A stretch of 64,000 nucleotides of DNA from Chlorobiota bacterium (GCA_028287785.1 JAQBOZ010000027.1:62001-126000); one strand, 5' to 3'. Positions 31,104-39,950 are shown, counted from the first letter of the stretch. Translations and numbers: made by a program. The notes: generated from the letters alone by a model not told the origin.

Positions 31104-31669
31104 CGGAACTCGGGCCACCCTGCATATCTGAGCATTCAATGGTTACGACAATACCGTTTCAAGCCGGAAGGCTCGGAGCGGTATTTGCATATTATGAGGG
31201 GACGATAATCAATCGGCCCGTGGGACGTAATGGATGAATCGCCGTGATCCGCGGCGGTTGGGGAAATCGTTAAGGGTGCGATTGTATTGCATGTCGTACG
31301 ATGATTGAGGTCCGGTTTTCGTAATCATCGATTTCATGCGATTAACTGATGATTGATCGAAATGCAGAGCCGCCATGTTCGATGTTAATTGAGCAATAAT
31401 CAAGAAAGTATTTCACCGTAGGAGCGGTATATTTGCCCATCCTCCCACGGGTATCGACGAACCGCTCCCATCAATCTATTTCTCCCATCGAGATTGCGTT
31501 TATTATCGGCTGCCGCCGATGGTTCTGCAGTCTTCCCATTGTGGCAATCCGCCGGCAATAATGCGGAGGTTGATGCGATACGCACAACCACCTGCCTGAA
31601 TATTGCCCGAAATACTATTGCTTATGCGTGACGCCTGTTTAATCTCGTTCTTCATGATGTCTTTTCGAT

Positions 31670-31730
31670 ATCGCAAGTAGAGCCTGCGATGGTTGGATGG
31701 ACTTCATGGACGGCTCTAGCGAGAGGAGAC
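31670..31730 (+). promoter_or_regulatory. Candidate pseudoknot-forming leader RNA upstream of peptide gene 1
   Basis: ATCGCA-AG-TAGAGCC-TGCGAT-(21 nt)-GGCTCTA followed by GCGAGAGGAG; same architecture at 32749. Confidence 0.45.
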
Positions 31731-31771
31731 GTTGATCCCGATCCATCATTCATTTTGGAGGTTTCAGCATC

Positions 31772-32212
31772 ATGAACCGATCATCCGTTTTCTCGCTCCG
31801 GGCGATGATTGCCATCGCCATCCTCGCACTTGTTTCGTTGATGGCACACGGCTCGGCCTTCGCCCAGCCCGGTACTCCGTACGACGTAGCGGTCAGCTCC
31901 GGTGGGCAGGGAGCCGCCGGTGAGTTCGGCATGGCCTACAGCATCAATTTCAACGGGGTGGCGGGTCCGGTACCACCGCAGAACCTGGTACTCAACAATC
32001 TCGGGATAACCCCATTCACGCTTCCCGCGAATGCGGCCAGCATCGCTTCGATCACGGTGAACGGCGTAATCTACCAGTTGGGGGGCGCTGCTCCGATAGC
32101 CATTCCCTGGGCGGGCGGCTGCTGGCGTCTCTGCATCCGCTGGGTATGGCCGCAGCGGTGGCCGTGGTGGCCGCGGTACATTATCATATGGTACTGGGAC
32201 CCCTGCTGCTAG
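31772..32212 (+). CDS. Secreted small protein with Trp/Cys-rich C-terminus, copy 1
   Basis: MNRSSVFSLRAMIAIAILALVSLMAHGSAFAQ signal peptide; C-term AIPWAGGCWRLCIRWVWPQRWPWWPRYIIIWYWDPCC; RBS-like GGAGG upstream. Confidence 0.8.
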   Translation: MNRSSVFSLRAMIAIAILALVSLMAHGSAFAQPGTPYDVAVSSGGQGAAGEFGMAYSINFNGVAGPVPPQNLVLNNLGITPFTLPANAASIASITVNGVIYQLGGAAPIAIPWAGGCWRLCIRWVWPQRWPWWPRYIIIWYWDPCC

Positions 32213-32252
32213 GGGCAACCGGTTCAGGATATGATAATGCGTTGACAATGTC

Positions 32253-32283
32253 GGAGGGCACCCCAGGGTGCTCTCCTTCTGTT
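32253..32283 (+). terminator. Intrinsic terminator after peptide gene 1
   Basis: GGAGGGCACC-CCA-GGGTGCTCTCC-TTCTGTTT. Confidence 0.7.
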
Positions 32284-32748
32284 TATGCCTGGGACGATGC
32301 GATGGGCTGATTTTTTTATGAATGTTGTTCTGATTGGCGGGGAATGGTGAATTGCAATCGTGATGATGATTGTAAAGTATGCAGTGAGATGATTCGAAGA
32401 GCGCTTTGAAATTCCTCAATTCCATGCCGTTAATCGATATTTAATCGTCATGTATTATCTGTATATGATGTGTTAATTGAGCAATTATCGAGAAATCGTT
32501 TTATCCTGATATTGATATATTTGCCCATTCTCCCACGGATACCGACGAACATCCCCCGTCAACTGATTTCTCCATCGAATTCATCATCGATCGGTGATGA
32601 TTCTCCGATATTCACATCGCAATAATCCGCTGCCAACAGGCGCAACGGACGACGGGAAATGCGTGTTCACAAACGTGGCGAATGCACCGGAATTCCACAT
32701 CCATATATGATCCCAGTTTAATCTCGCTCTTCATGATTTTTCTTCGGC

Positions 32749-32809
32749 ATCGCAAGTAGAGCCTGCGATGATCGGGCGAACGTCGTGAACGGCTCTAGCG
32801 GGAGGAGAC
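32749..32809 (+). promoter_or_regulatory. Candidate pseudoknot-forming leader RNA upstream of peptide gene 2
   Basis: ATCGCA-AG-TAGAGCC-TGCGAT-(21 nt)-GGCTCTA followed by GCGGGAGGAG. Confidence 0.45.
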
Positions 32810-32864
32810 GTTGATCCTAATCCATGATCCCAATCCATCAATCATCGTGAGAGGTTTCAGTATC

Positions 32865-33308
32865 ATGAACCGTTTATCCATTTTCTCGCTTCGCGCGATA
32901 ATCGCCATCGCGGTTCTCGCACTTGTTTCGCTGATGTCGCATGGCTCCGCCTTCGCGCAGGACAATCAGTTCGATGTGAAGGTCATGACCCCCGCCGAAG
33001 GGACCGCCGGGGAGTTCGGTCTGAACTACACCATCCATTTCGATGGGGTTGCTCTTGATGGTGCCTCTGCATCGCAGGATATGAGCCTGTCCTCCGAGGG
33101 AAGGACGACCTATGATCTTCCGGCTGGTGCAACCGGCATCTCCACGGTTACGGTCAACGGCGTGGACTACAAGCCGGGGCCCGATAATTTCATCGCCATT
33201 CCGTGGGCCGGCGGTTGCTGGCGTTTCTGCTTCCGCTGGGTGTGGGGACAGTACTGGCCGTGGTGGCCACGCTACTACATCTTCTGGTACTGGGATCCCT
33301 GCTGCTAG
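32865..33308 (+). CDS. Secreted small protein with Trp/Cys-rich C-terminus, copy 2
   Basis: MNRLSIFSLRAIIAIAVLALVSLMSHGSAFAQ; C-term AIPWAGGCWRFCFRWVWGQYWPWWPRYYIFWYWDPCC. Confidence 0.8.
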   Translation: MNRLSIFSLRAIIAIAVLALVSLMSHGSAFAQDNQFDVKVMTPAEGTAGEFGLNYTIHFDGVALDGASASQDMSLSSEGRTTYDLPAGATGISTVTVNGVDYKPGPDNFIAIPWAGGCWRFCFRWVWGQYWPWWPRYYIFWYWDPCC

Positions 33309-33348
33309 GAGGGCCGGTATCGGAGATGGCAGAGTATTGCCAGTTCGG

Positions 33349-33386
33349 AAGGGGAGAGTGCCGGTTGGCGCTCTCCCCTCCCTTTA
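33349..33386 (+). terminator. Intrinsic terminator after peptide gene 2
   Basis: GGGGAGAGTGCC-GGTT-GGCGCTCTCCCC-TCCCTTT. Confidence 0.7.
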
Positions 33387-33484
33387 TGCCGTTTCGCCGG
33401 ATGCGGCCCCCGATCACGCTGCCTGCCTTACGGACCTCATCAGCGATGATCCTCATCATAAATCATCGGGACATCGCGTTGATA

Positions 33485-33522
33485 ATGTGCACATCCCGCC
33501 ACTCCTGTCATCTTAACCAGTA
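33485..33522 (+). repeat. Direct repeat, right copy: ATGTGCA-N16-TCATCTTAACCAGTA
   Basis: Same two blocks with identical 23-nt offset at 17498-17535. Confidence 0.5.
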
Positions 33523-33610
33523 ATAACATGCGCTTTACTCTTTCCCGCGCCGCGTGGCTGTGGCGGCGGCGCATGACCAGAGGGGGCGCATCTCCGACCA
33601 CGCTGAGCTC

Positions 33611-34384
33611 ATGACAGAAACAAAACGCACATCAGGGGAACGGGTTCTTCCGGTGGCCGTGGTAATCGGCTCCCTGCTTCTCTGGTGGGGGCTTGCCGCC
33701 GCGCATGTTTTCCCCGAATCGCTCTTTCCCGACCCTCTGGCGGTGGGGAAGGGAGTGGTTGAGGAGGTTATCACCGGTCGCCTGTTCAATGATCTGGTGG
33801 CCTCACTGTTTCGCGTGACGGCGGGATTCCTCCTTGCCGTCGTGCTCGGCATCCCGCTTGGGCTGGTGCTTGGCTCGTATGGTCGCGCCAGGGCCGCCCT
33901 CCTTCCGGCCGTCAATTTCTTCAGGAACCTTTCGCCGCTGGCGTGGATTCCATTTGCCATCCTCTGGTTCGGCATCGGTGATTCCCCCGCGGTCTTTCTG
34001 ATATTCATGGCCTCGTTCTTCCCGATCGTCCTTGCGACGGTGGCCGCGGTGGCGACCATTCCTATGGTCTATTTCCGCGTGGCGCACGATTACGGGCTCA
34101 CCGGCGGGGAGATGCTGATGCGGGTGACACTCCCCGCGATAGCGCCCCAGGTGATTACGGTCCTCCGGGTGACCGCCGGGCTTGCCTGGGTGGTGGTGGT
34201 GGCCGCCGAGATGATCGCCGGGCGGGATGGGCTTGGCTTCGCGATATGGGACGCCCGCAATGGCCTGCGGATCGATCTTCTCGTCTCGGGAATGATCGTG
34301 ATCGGGCTGATCGGCGTTGTGATCGATAGACTTCTTTTCAGGTTGACCAGAATTCCAAGCGTCCGGTGGGGATATGAACGATAA
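33611..34384 (+). CDS. NitT/TauT-type ABC transporter permease
   Basis: FRVTAGFLLAVVLGIPLGLVLG; FFRNLSPLAWIPFAILWFGIGDSPAVFLIFMASFFPI. Confidence 0.92.
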   Translation: MTETKRTSGERVLPVAVVIGSLLLWWGLAAAHVFPESLFPDPLAVGKGVVEEVITGRLFNDLVASLFRVTAGFLLAVVLGIPLGLVLGSYGRARAALLPAVNFFRNLSPLAWIPFAILWFGIGDSPAVFLIFMASFFPIVLATVAAVATIPMVYFRVAHDYGLTGGEMLMRVTLPAIAPQVITVLRVTAGLAWVVVVAAEMIAGRDGLGFAIWDARNGLRIDLLVSGMIVIGLIGVVIDRLLFRLTRIPSVRWGYER

Positions 34385-35129
34385 ACTCCTTTGTCTCGAT
34401 GACATCTCCCACTCCTTCGGCGGCGTGGAGGTTATTCGCCGCTTCTCGCTCGATATCGAGCCGGGGGAGTTCGTTGCCATTGTCGGCCCGTCGGGGTGCG
34501 GCAAAACCACCATCCTGAACATCCTTTCCGGGTTTGTGCGGCCGGCCTCCGGTCGCGTCGGCTGCGAGGGACGCGCCCGCATGGTCTACCAGCACGACGG
34601 GCTTTTCCCCTGGCTGACGGTGGCCGAGAATATCGCGCTGGGGCTTCGCCATATCGGCGACCCGGCGGAGCGGGATCGGCAGGCGGCCGATCTGCTTGAG
34701 TTGATACGGCTGCGGGGATTCGAGGGGCATTATCCGCATCAGCTTTCCGGCGGCATGCGGCAGCGGGTGGAGCTGGCCCGCGCCCTGGCGGGTGATACCG
34801 ATATCCTGTTGATGGATGAGCCCTTTTCCGCGCTCGACTACCTGACGCGCCTGCGGATGCGACGGGAACTGGCGCTGATGCTGGAGGAGCGACCCCGGAC
34901 CGTGGTTCTTGTCACGCACGATATCGAGGAGGCGGCCCAGCTTGCCGATCGCGTTATCGTCCTGTCGGATCGGCCGGCGCGCATCCGGTGTGAGCTTCGG
35001 CTCGATCTTGCGCGGCCCCGCGATCTCACGCACCCGGAGGTTGTCGATGGGATTCATCGGCTCCTCTTCGAGCTTGGCCTGGAGGAGGATAGGAGCGATG
35101 TTCGGGGTGATGTCTTTGTCGACGCCTGA
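34374..35129 (+). CDS. NitT/TauT-type ABC transporter ATP-binding protein
   Basis: Walker A VGPSGCGKTT; signature LSGGMRQRVELARAL; Walker B ILLMDEPFSALD. Confidence 0.97.
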   Translation: MNDKLLCLDDISHSFGGVEVIRRFSLDIEPGEFVAIVGPSGCGKTTILNILSGFVRPASGRVGCEGRARMVYQHDGLFPWLTVAENIALGLRHIGDPAERDRQAADLLELIRLRGFEGHYPHQLSGGMRQRVELARALAGDTDILLMDEPFSALDYLTRLRMRRELALMLEERPRTVVLVTHDIEEAAQLADRVIVLSDRPARIRCELRLDLARPRDLTHPEVVDGIHRLLFELGLEEDRSDVRGDVFVDA

Positions 35130-35147
35130 TAACCGGAGTCTATCACG

Positions 35148-36167
35148 ATGATTCGATCGTCCATGGCCCGCTGGATCGTGGGGGCGTTCGGGCTGCTCCT
35201 CGTTCTCGGGCTGCTCCGGTTCAAGCCGTGGCAGGAGGAGGTCGTGCGGCCACGCCAGCAGCTTACCGTCGGCTTTCTGCCGGTCACATGCCATCTCACC
35301 TGTCCCGTCACCGATTTCGCCACAAAGACCAGCACATCCACGCGGTTTCAGTCGCAGCGCTTTACCGATTTCCCGACGGTGGTGGAGGCAATCAAGGGGG
35401 GGCGCCTGGAGGCGAGCTTTATGATTGCGCCGCTGGCGATGAAGATGCGGGAGCAGGGGCTGCCGATCAAGATCGTCTATCTGGGGCATCGCGATGGGTC
35501 CACCGTGATCGTACGGAAGGATATTCCCGCACGGAGCCTTGTGGACCTGCGGGGGAAGACATTCGCCATTCCGAGCATCTACAGCAATCAATACCTGGTG
35601 ATCCGCAAGCTGATGGAGGATCAGGGGGTGGGGGCCGATGAGATCAAGTTCGTGCAGATGGCGCCCCCGGACATGCCGGCCGCGCTGGCGGCGAAGGCGA
35701 TCGATGCCTATTTCGTGGGGGAGCCGCACGCAGCCAAGGCGGAGCTGGACGGATCGGGGCGGGTGCTCTATTATGCCAAGGATATCTGGCCCCACTTCAT
35801 CTCCTGCGTGCTCGTGGTTCATGAAAAGCTGATCAAGGAGCATCCCGACGTGGTGCGCGATCTTGTCCGCGGCATCGCCGAAAGCGGGGAGTGGGCGGAA
35901 ACCCACCGGCTTGCCGCCGCGAAGGTCGCATCGCCGTATTTCCGGCAGGATGAGAAGGTCGTCCGCTATGTCCTTACCCAGCCGAAGGATCGCGTTAGCT
36001 ATCGCATGCTCACCCCAACCGATGAGGATATGCTCGTCATTCGCGATATGGCGATAAAGGTCGGCATCCTGAAGACGCCGATCGCCATGAGCGACCTGAT
36101 CGATCGCGAGTTTATCCCGAAGGATATCCGCCCGGCGGATATCGACATGGCCGGCGCCGGAAAGTGA
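35148..36167 (+). CDS. NitT/TauT-type ABC transporter substrate-binding protein
   Basis: LTVGFLPVTCHLTCPVTDFA; EAIKGGRLEASFMIAPLAMKMREQGLPIKIVYLGHRDGSTVIV; follows permease and ATPase. Confidence 0.88.
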   Translation: MIRSSMARWIVGAFGLLLVLGLLRFKPWQEEVVRPRQQLTVGFLPVTCHLTCPVTDFATKTSTSTRFQSQRFTDFPTVVEAIKGGRLEASFMIAPLAMKMREQGLPIKIVYLGHRDGSTVIVRKDIPARSLVDLRGKTFAIPSIYSNQYLVIRKLMEDQGVGADEIKFVQMAPPDMPAALAAKAIDAYFVGEPHAAKAELDGSGRVLYYAKDIWPHFISCVLVVHEKLIKEHPDVVRDLVRGIAESGEWAETHRLAAAKVASPYFRQDEKVVRYVLTQPKDRVSYRMLTPTDEDMLVIRDMAIKVGILKTPIAMSDLIDREFIPKDIRPADIDMAGAGK

Positions 36168-36420
36168 TCCGGCGCGATCGCTCTTTCGGATAACGTCCGC
36201 AGCCACCCTCCCTTCCAGCAACAAACCGTTGCGATCCGTCCGCCATCCACCCGAACCGACATCTCCGGCTCCGTCGTATCTTGGCGGGTCCCCCTTTCCC
36301 TTCCCGCGAATGCTTCCAGGCCGGTAACACAATGGGCAGTTTGTCCGTCGCCGGTCAAGGCCCTTCCAGGGAGCAGCCCTTTCGGGCTTCCTGTTATGAA
36401 CCCTCAGGAGAATCTTTCCC

Positions 36421-36966
36421 ATGCAGATCAAAGCGCTGAAACCTGTCAGCAGCACAAGGGCCGTGACCTGGATCCTGACCATCAGTTTGCTGGTGTTCGC
36501 CTTCCTGCTCTGGCTGGTCTATTTCAAGCAGCGGATCGGTTATTCGAACGATCTTATCGCCAGCCTTCCCGCGTTCAACGCCTTGTTCAACGGGGTCAGC
36601 ACGGTGCTGCTGATCCTCGGGTTCCGCGCCATCAAGGGGAAGCGGCAGCGTGTTCACCAGCGGTTCATGGTTGGCGCCCTGATAAGCTCCACCCTTTTCC
36701 TGATCAGCTATATCACCTATCACTCCTTCCACGGCGATAGTCATTTTCAGGGTGCCGGCATCATCAGGCCCATCTATTTCTTTATCCTGATCACCCATAT
36801 CAGCCTTTCGGCGGTGGTGGTGCCGCTGATCCTCTCCAGTTTCTTCTTCGGGCTGTCGGGGAAATTTCCATCGCACCGCAGGATCTCCCGCTGGACCTAT
36901 CCGATCTGGCTGTATGTGTCGGTGACCGGGGTGCTGATCTTCTTCCTGCTGAAGCTTTATTCGTAG
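36421..36966 (+). CDS. DUF420-family membrane protein
   Basis: LPAFNALFNGVSTVLLILGFRAIKGKRQRVHQRFMVGALISSTLFLISYITYHSFHGDSHFQG...RPIYFFILITHISLS. Confidence 0.88.
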   Translation: MQIKALKPVSSTRAVTWILTISLLVFAFLLWLVYFKQRIGYSNDLIASLPAFNALFNGVSTVLLILGFRAIKGKRQRVHQRFMVGALISSTLFLISYITYHSFHGDSHFQGAGIIRPIYFFILITHISLSAVVVPLILSSFFFGLSGKFPSHRRISRWTYPIWLYVSVTGVLIFFLLKLYS

Positions 36967-37058
36967 TATGTGGCGGGCGTGCGATAGTACCGCATGGTGA
37001 TGGAGGGCTATCTCGAGGGTTTCTTCGGGGAGCATGATTCATCAAATCAAGGATCGCT

Positions 37059-38012
37059 ATGACGACGCTCATTATCGCAATCGGGCTCGTGGTTCTTGGG
37101 GTGATTCTTCGTATCGCAAAAGTATCGCAGAGCGGCAAGGGGCTGGTGGTTTCCAAGACGGGCGCGACCCTGCATCCGGGACGGGTGTTCGGATTTGGCG
37201 CGATTGTCGCGTTCGCGATGGCGGTGGTGGTGCTTGCGCTGGGATCGTTCGTGACGGTCGATCCGGGGTCGCTTGGGGTGAAAGTCTTCTTCGGCGAGGT
37301 GGAGCCGGATGTGCTTCTGAGCGGGTTTCACGTGGTCAACCCGCTGACCGAGATCGTCAGGATGGATGCCCGCACGCAGGTGTACACGATGTCCGGCAAG
37401 ACCAGTGAGGGGCAGGTAAGCGGGGATGACGCCATCGATGTGCTCAGCAAGGACGGGCTGACGCTCAAGCTGGAGGTGACGGTACAGTACCATCTGACGG
37501 CCGCCAGCGCGCCGAAGGTCTACTCCACGCTCGGCAACGATTACGTCGAGCGGGTGGTGCGCCCGGAAACACGCTCCGCTCTCCGCGATGCCGCAGTTTC
37601 CTTTGCCGCCACGGGGCTCTATTCCACCCAGCGGGCGGATTTCGTCAAGCTGGTGCAGGACAAGCTGATCAGGTCGTTCAACAGCCGCGGAATCGCGATG
37701 GAGAATATGCTGCTGCGCGATATCCAGCTCCCCGAAAAGGTCCGCGCGGCGATCGACGAGAAGATATCCTCCGAACAGGAGGCGCAGAAGATGGAATATG
37801 TTCTTCAGCGCGAGAAGCAGGAGGCGGAGCGGAAACGGGTGGAGGCGGCCGGTATCTCCGACGCGCAGAGGATTATCGCCGGATCGCTCACCAATCAATA
37901 TCTCCAGTACAACTATATTTCCACGCTGAAGGAGCTGGTAAACTCGAAGAATTCCACCTTCGTGATCACCCCGTTCGATCAGAAGCTGACCCCGATGCTG
38001 AACATGAAATAA
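37059..38012 (+). CDS. Prohibitin/SPFH-domain protein
   Basis: VDPGSLGVKVFFGEVEPDVLLSGFHVVNPLTEIVRMDARTQVYT; EKISSEQEAQKMEYVLQREKQEAERKRVEAAGI. Confidence 0.9.
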   Translation: MTTLIIAIGLVVLGVILRIAKVSQSGKGLVVSKTGATLHPGRVFGFGAIVAFAMAVVVLALGSFVTVDPGSLGVKVFFGEVEPDVLLSGFHVVNPLTEIVRMDARTQVYTMSGKTSEGQVSGDDAIDVLSKDGLTLKLEVTVQYHLTAASAPKVYSTLGNDYVERVVRPETRSALRDAAVSFAATGLYSTQRADFVKLVQDKLIRSFNSRGIAMENMLLRDIQLPEKVRAAIDEKISSEQEAQKMEYVLQREKQEAERKRVEAAGISDAQRIIAGSLTNQYLQYNYISTLKELVNSKNSTFVITPFDQKLTPMLNMK

Positions 38013-38088
38013 TCGGCGCGGACTGTCCGATGTGCCGGTCGAAGGCCTATCGCGAAACCGATGGACAACCAACATAATGGAGAGAAGC

Positions 38089-38496
38089 ATGGAAGAACAG
38101 ATGGAACCACAGAGCGAGATCGTTCCGATTGTGCAGGTGCGGAACATGGGGATTATCGCGATCCATGTGAGCGATATATCCCGATCCGCCCGATTCTACA
38201 AGGAAATGCTCGGCTTCAGGGAGGGTGAGCAGATGCTGACCCCCGGCCTGTCTCTGGAAGCGAATGATATTTCGATCTATCTCTGCAACGGTCGCGCCCC
38301 GCGCCGGAAGGAGCAGATGAAGTACGCCGAGATCAGCCTCTGCTTTGTGGTAAAAGGGGTGAAGGATGCCTTCGACAGGCTCACCGCCGCCGGGGTCGAT
38401 GTGGTGGAGCCGTACGAGGCGGGCTCGGAATATTTCGCGACCTGCGCCATCGCCGATCCCGATGGAAATGTGATCGAGATCTGGGGAAACCCATAA
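38089..38496 (+). CDS. Glyoxalase/VOC-superfamily protein
   Basis: MGIIAIHVSDISRSARFYKEMLGFREG...IADPDGNVIEIWGNP. Confidence 0.85.
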   Translation: MEEQMEPQSEIVPIVQVRNMGIIAIHVSDISRSARFYKEMLGFREGEQMLTPGLSLEANDISIYLCNGRAPRRKEQMKYAEISLCFVVKGVKDAFDRLTAAGVDVVEPYEAGSEYFATCAIADPDGNVIEIWGNP

Positions 38497-38626
38497 CGGG
38501 GCGTTGGACATTCCGGAGCCACGGACCGTTCAACGGGCCGCCGTGCCCCCTCAAGCTATCCGATCCGCGGTTCCGTCAGCCGGTTCCGCGGGTCTTCCAT
38601 GTCAACCGTACAGGATTATCAGTCCG

Positions 38627-39460
38627 ATGTTGCCGACATATACAGCCGTCAGATATATCACGCCGCTCCGTGAGGGGGGATCGCTCCCGGCGATCGTCGA
38701 AACGGAGGAGGGGGGGATGTTCGCCACCAAGTTCCGGGGCGCCGGTCAGGGGGCCAGGGCGCTGATCGCGGAGCTGATCGTGGGGGGGATTGCCACCGCG
38801 CTCGGGTTCGATATCCCCGATGTTGCGCTGATCGATCTGGACGAGGCGTTCGGGCGGAGCGAGCGCGATCCCGAGATCCAGGAGCTTCTCCGGGCAAGCC
38901 ACGGCACCAACGTCGGGCTCCGCTATCTCCCCGGCTCGCTCAATTACGATCCGGTCGCCCTTCCCGATATCAATCCGTCGCTGGCCGCCGATATCATCTG
39001 GCTGGATGCGCTGACCACCAATATCGACCGGACGCCGCGCAACCCCAACATGATGGTCTGGGAGGGGAAGCTCTGGCTGATCGATCATGGCGCGGCACTC
39101 TATTTCCATCATAACTGGACCGGGCTGGATGATGCCAGGATCATGGCGCCGTTTCCCCAGATCAAGGATCATGTGCTGCTGCCGGCCGCCGGCGATATCC
39201 TGGAAAGCGATGCGCGCCTGAGCCCCCTGGTCAGCGATGAGCTGATGCTGTCGATCCTCGACGCGATTCCGGATCAGCTTCTGATGGATTGCCCTGCCGG
39301 AACCGAGCCCGCGTTTCCAACCGCCGGGGAAAACAGAGCGGCCTATCGCGATTATTTTGCGCGGCGGCTTGCCGGACCGCGCCAGTTCGCGGCGGAGGCG
39401 GCCGGCGCCGCCGAGCTTCGACGGAGCCAGCCGCAGGAACGGCAGAGCTACAGGAGATAA
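38627..39460 (+). CDS. HipA-like kinase family protein
   Basis: GGMFATKFRGAGQGARALIAELIVGGIATALGFDIPD; WLDALTTNIDRTPRNPNMMVWEGKLWLIDHGAALYFHH. Confidence 0.82.
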   Translation: MLPTYTAVRYITPLREGGSLPAIVETEEGGMFATKFRGAGQGARALIAELIVGGIATALGFDIPDVALIDLDEAFGRSERDPEIQELLRASHGTNVGLRYLPGSLNYDPVALPDINPSLAADIIWLDALTTNIDRTPRNPNMMVWEGKLWLIDHGAALYFHHNWTGLDDARIMAPFPQIKDHVLLPAAGDILESDARLSPLVSDELMLSILDAIPDQLLMDCPAGTEPAFPTAGENRAAYRDYFARRLAGPRQFAAEAAGAAELRRSQPQERQSYRR

Positions 39461-39551
39461 TGTATCGCCGAGGGCCGGCAACCGGATGCCTGGGAAATGC
39501 CCCGGCCGGGGTCGGCTCCGTTATCGGATTTCAGGAACCTGAAGACAAAGC

Positions 39552-39950
39552 ATGGACTGGATTGATTACGATTACGCGATTGTCCGCCTGGTGCCGCAGG
39601 TGCATATCGGTGCGTTCCTGAATATCGGCGTGGTGCTGCAATCGCGCCGCGCCCGGTTTCTCGACGCCCGGTTTCACCTGGATGGCGAGCGGATACTGGC
39701 GGCGGCGCCGTCGATCGATCTGGAGCTGCTGGAGCGATACGTGGATGCGTTCGCGCGCGTCTGCCGCGGTGGCGGGGAGGGAGGGCCGATAGGTCATCTT
39801 CCCATCTCCGAGCGATTCCACTGGCTTACCTCTCCCCGTTCCGCGATTCTCCAGACATCCCCGGTCCATCCGGGGCGCTGCCACAACCTGGAGGAAGCCC
39901 TGAACCGGATATTCCTGGAAAATGTCCCGATGCCGGTGGAGAGAAAATGA
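39552..39950 (+). CDS. DUF3037-family protein
   Basis: DYDYAIVRLVPQVHIGAFLNIGVVLQSRRARFLDARF; directly downstream of the HipA-like gene. Confidence 0.82.
   Translation: MDWIDYDYAIVRLVPQVHIGAFLNIGVVLQSRRARFLDARFHLDGERILAAAPSIDLELLERYVDAFARVCRGGGEGGPIGHLPISERFHWLTSPRSAILQTSPVHPGRCHNLEEALNRIFLENVPMPVERK

Noticed and set aside
34338-36482. 714-aa minus-strand ORF opposite the ABC operon
   Set aside because: Antisense artefact; ABC ATPase Walker motifs on the plus strand are unambiguous.
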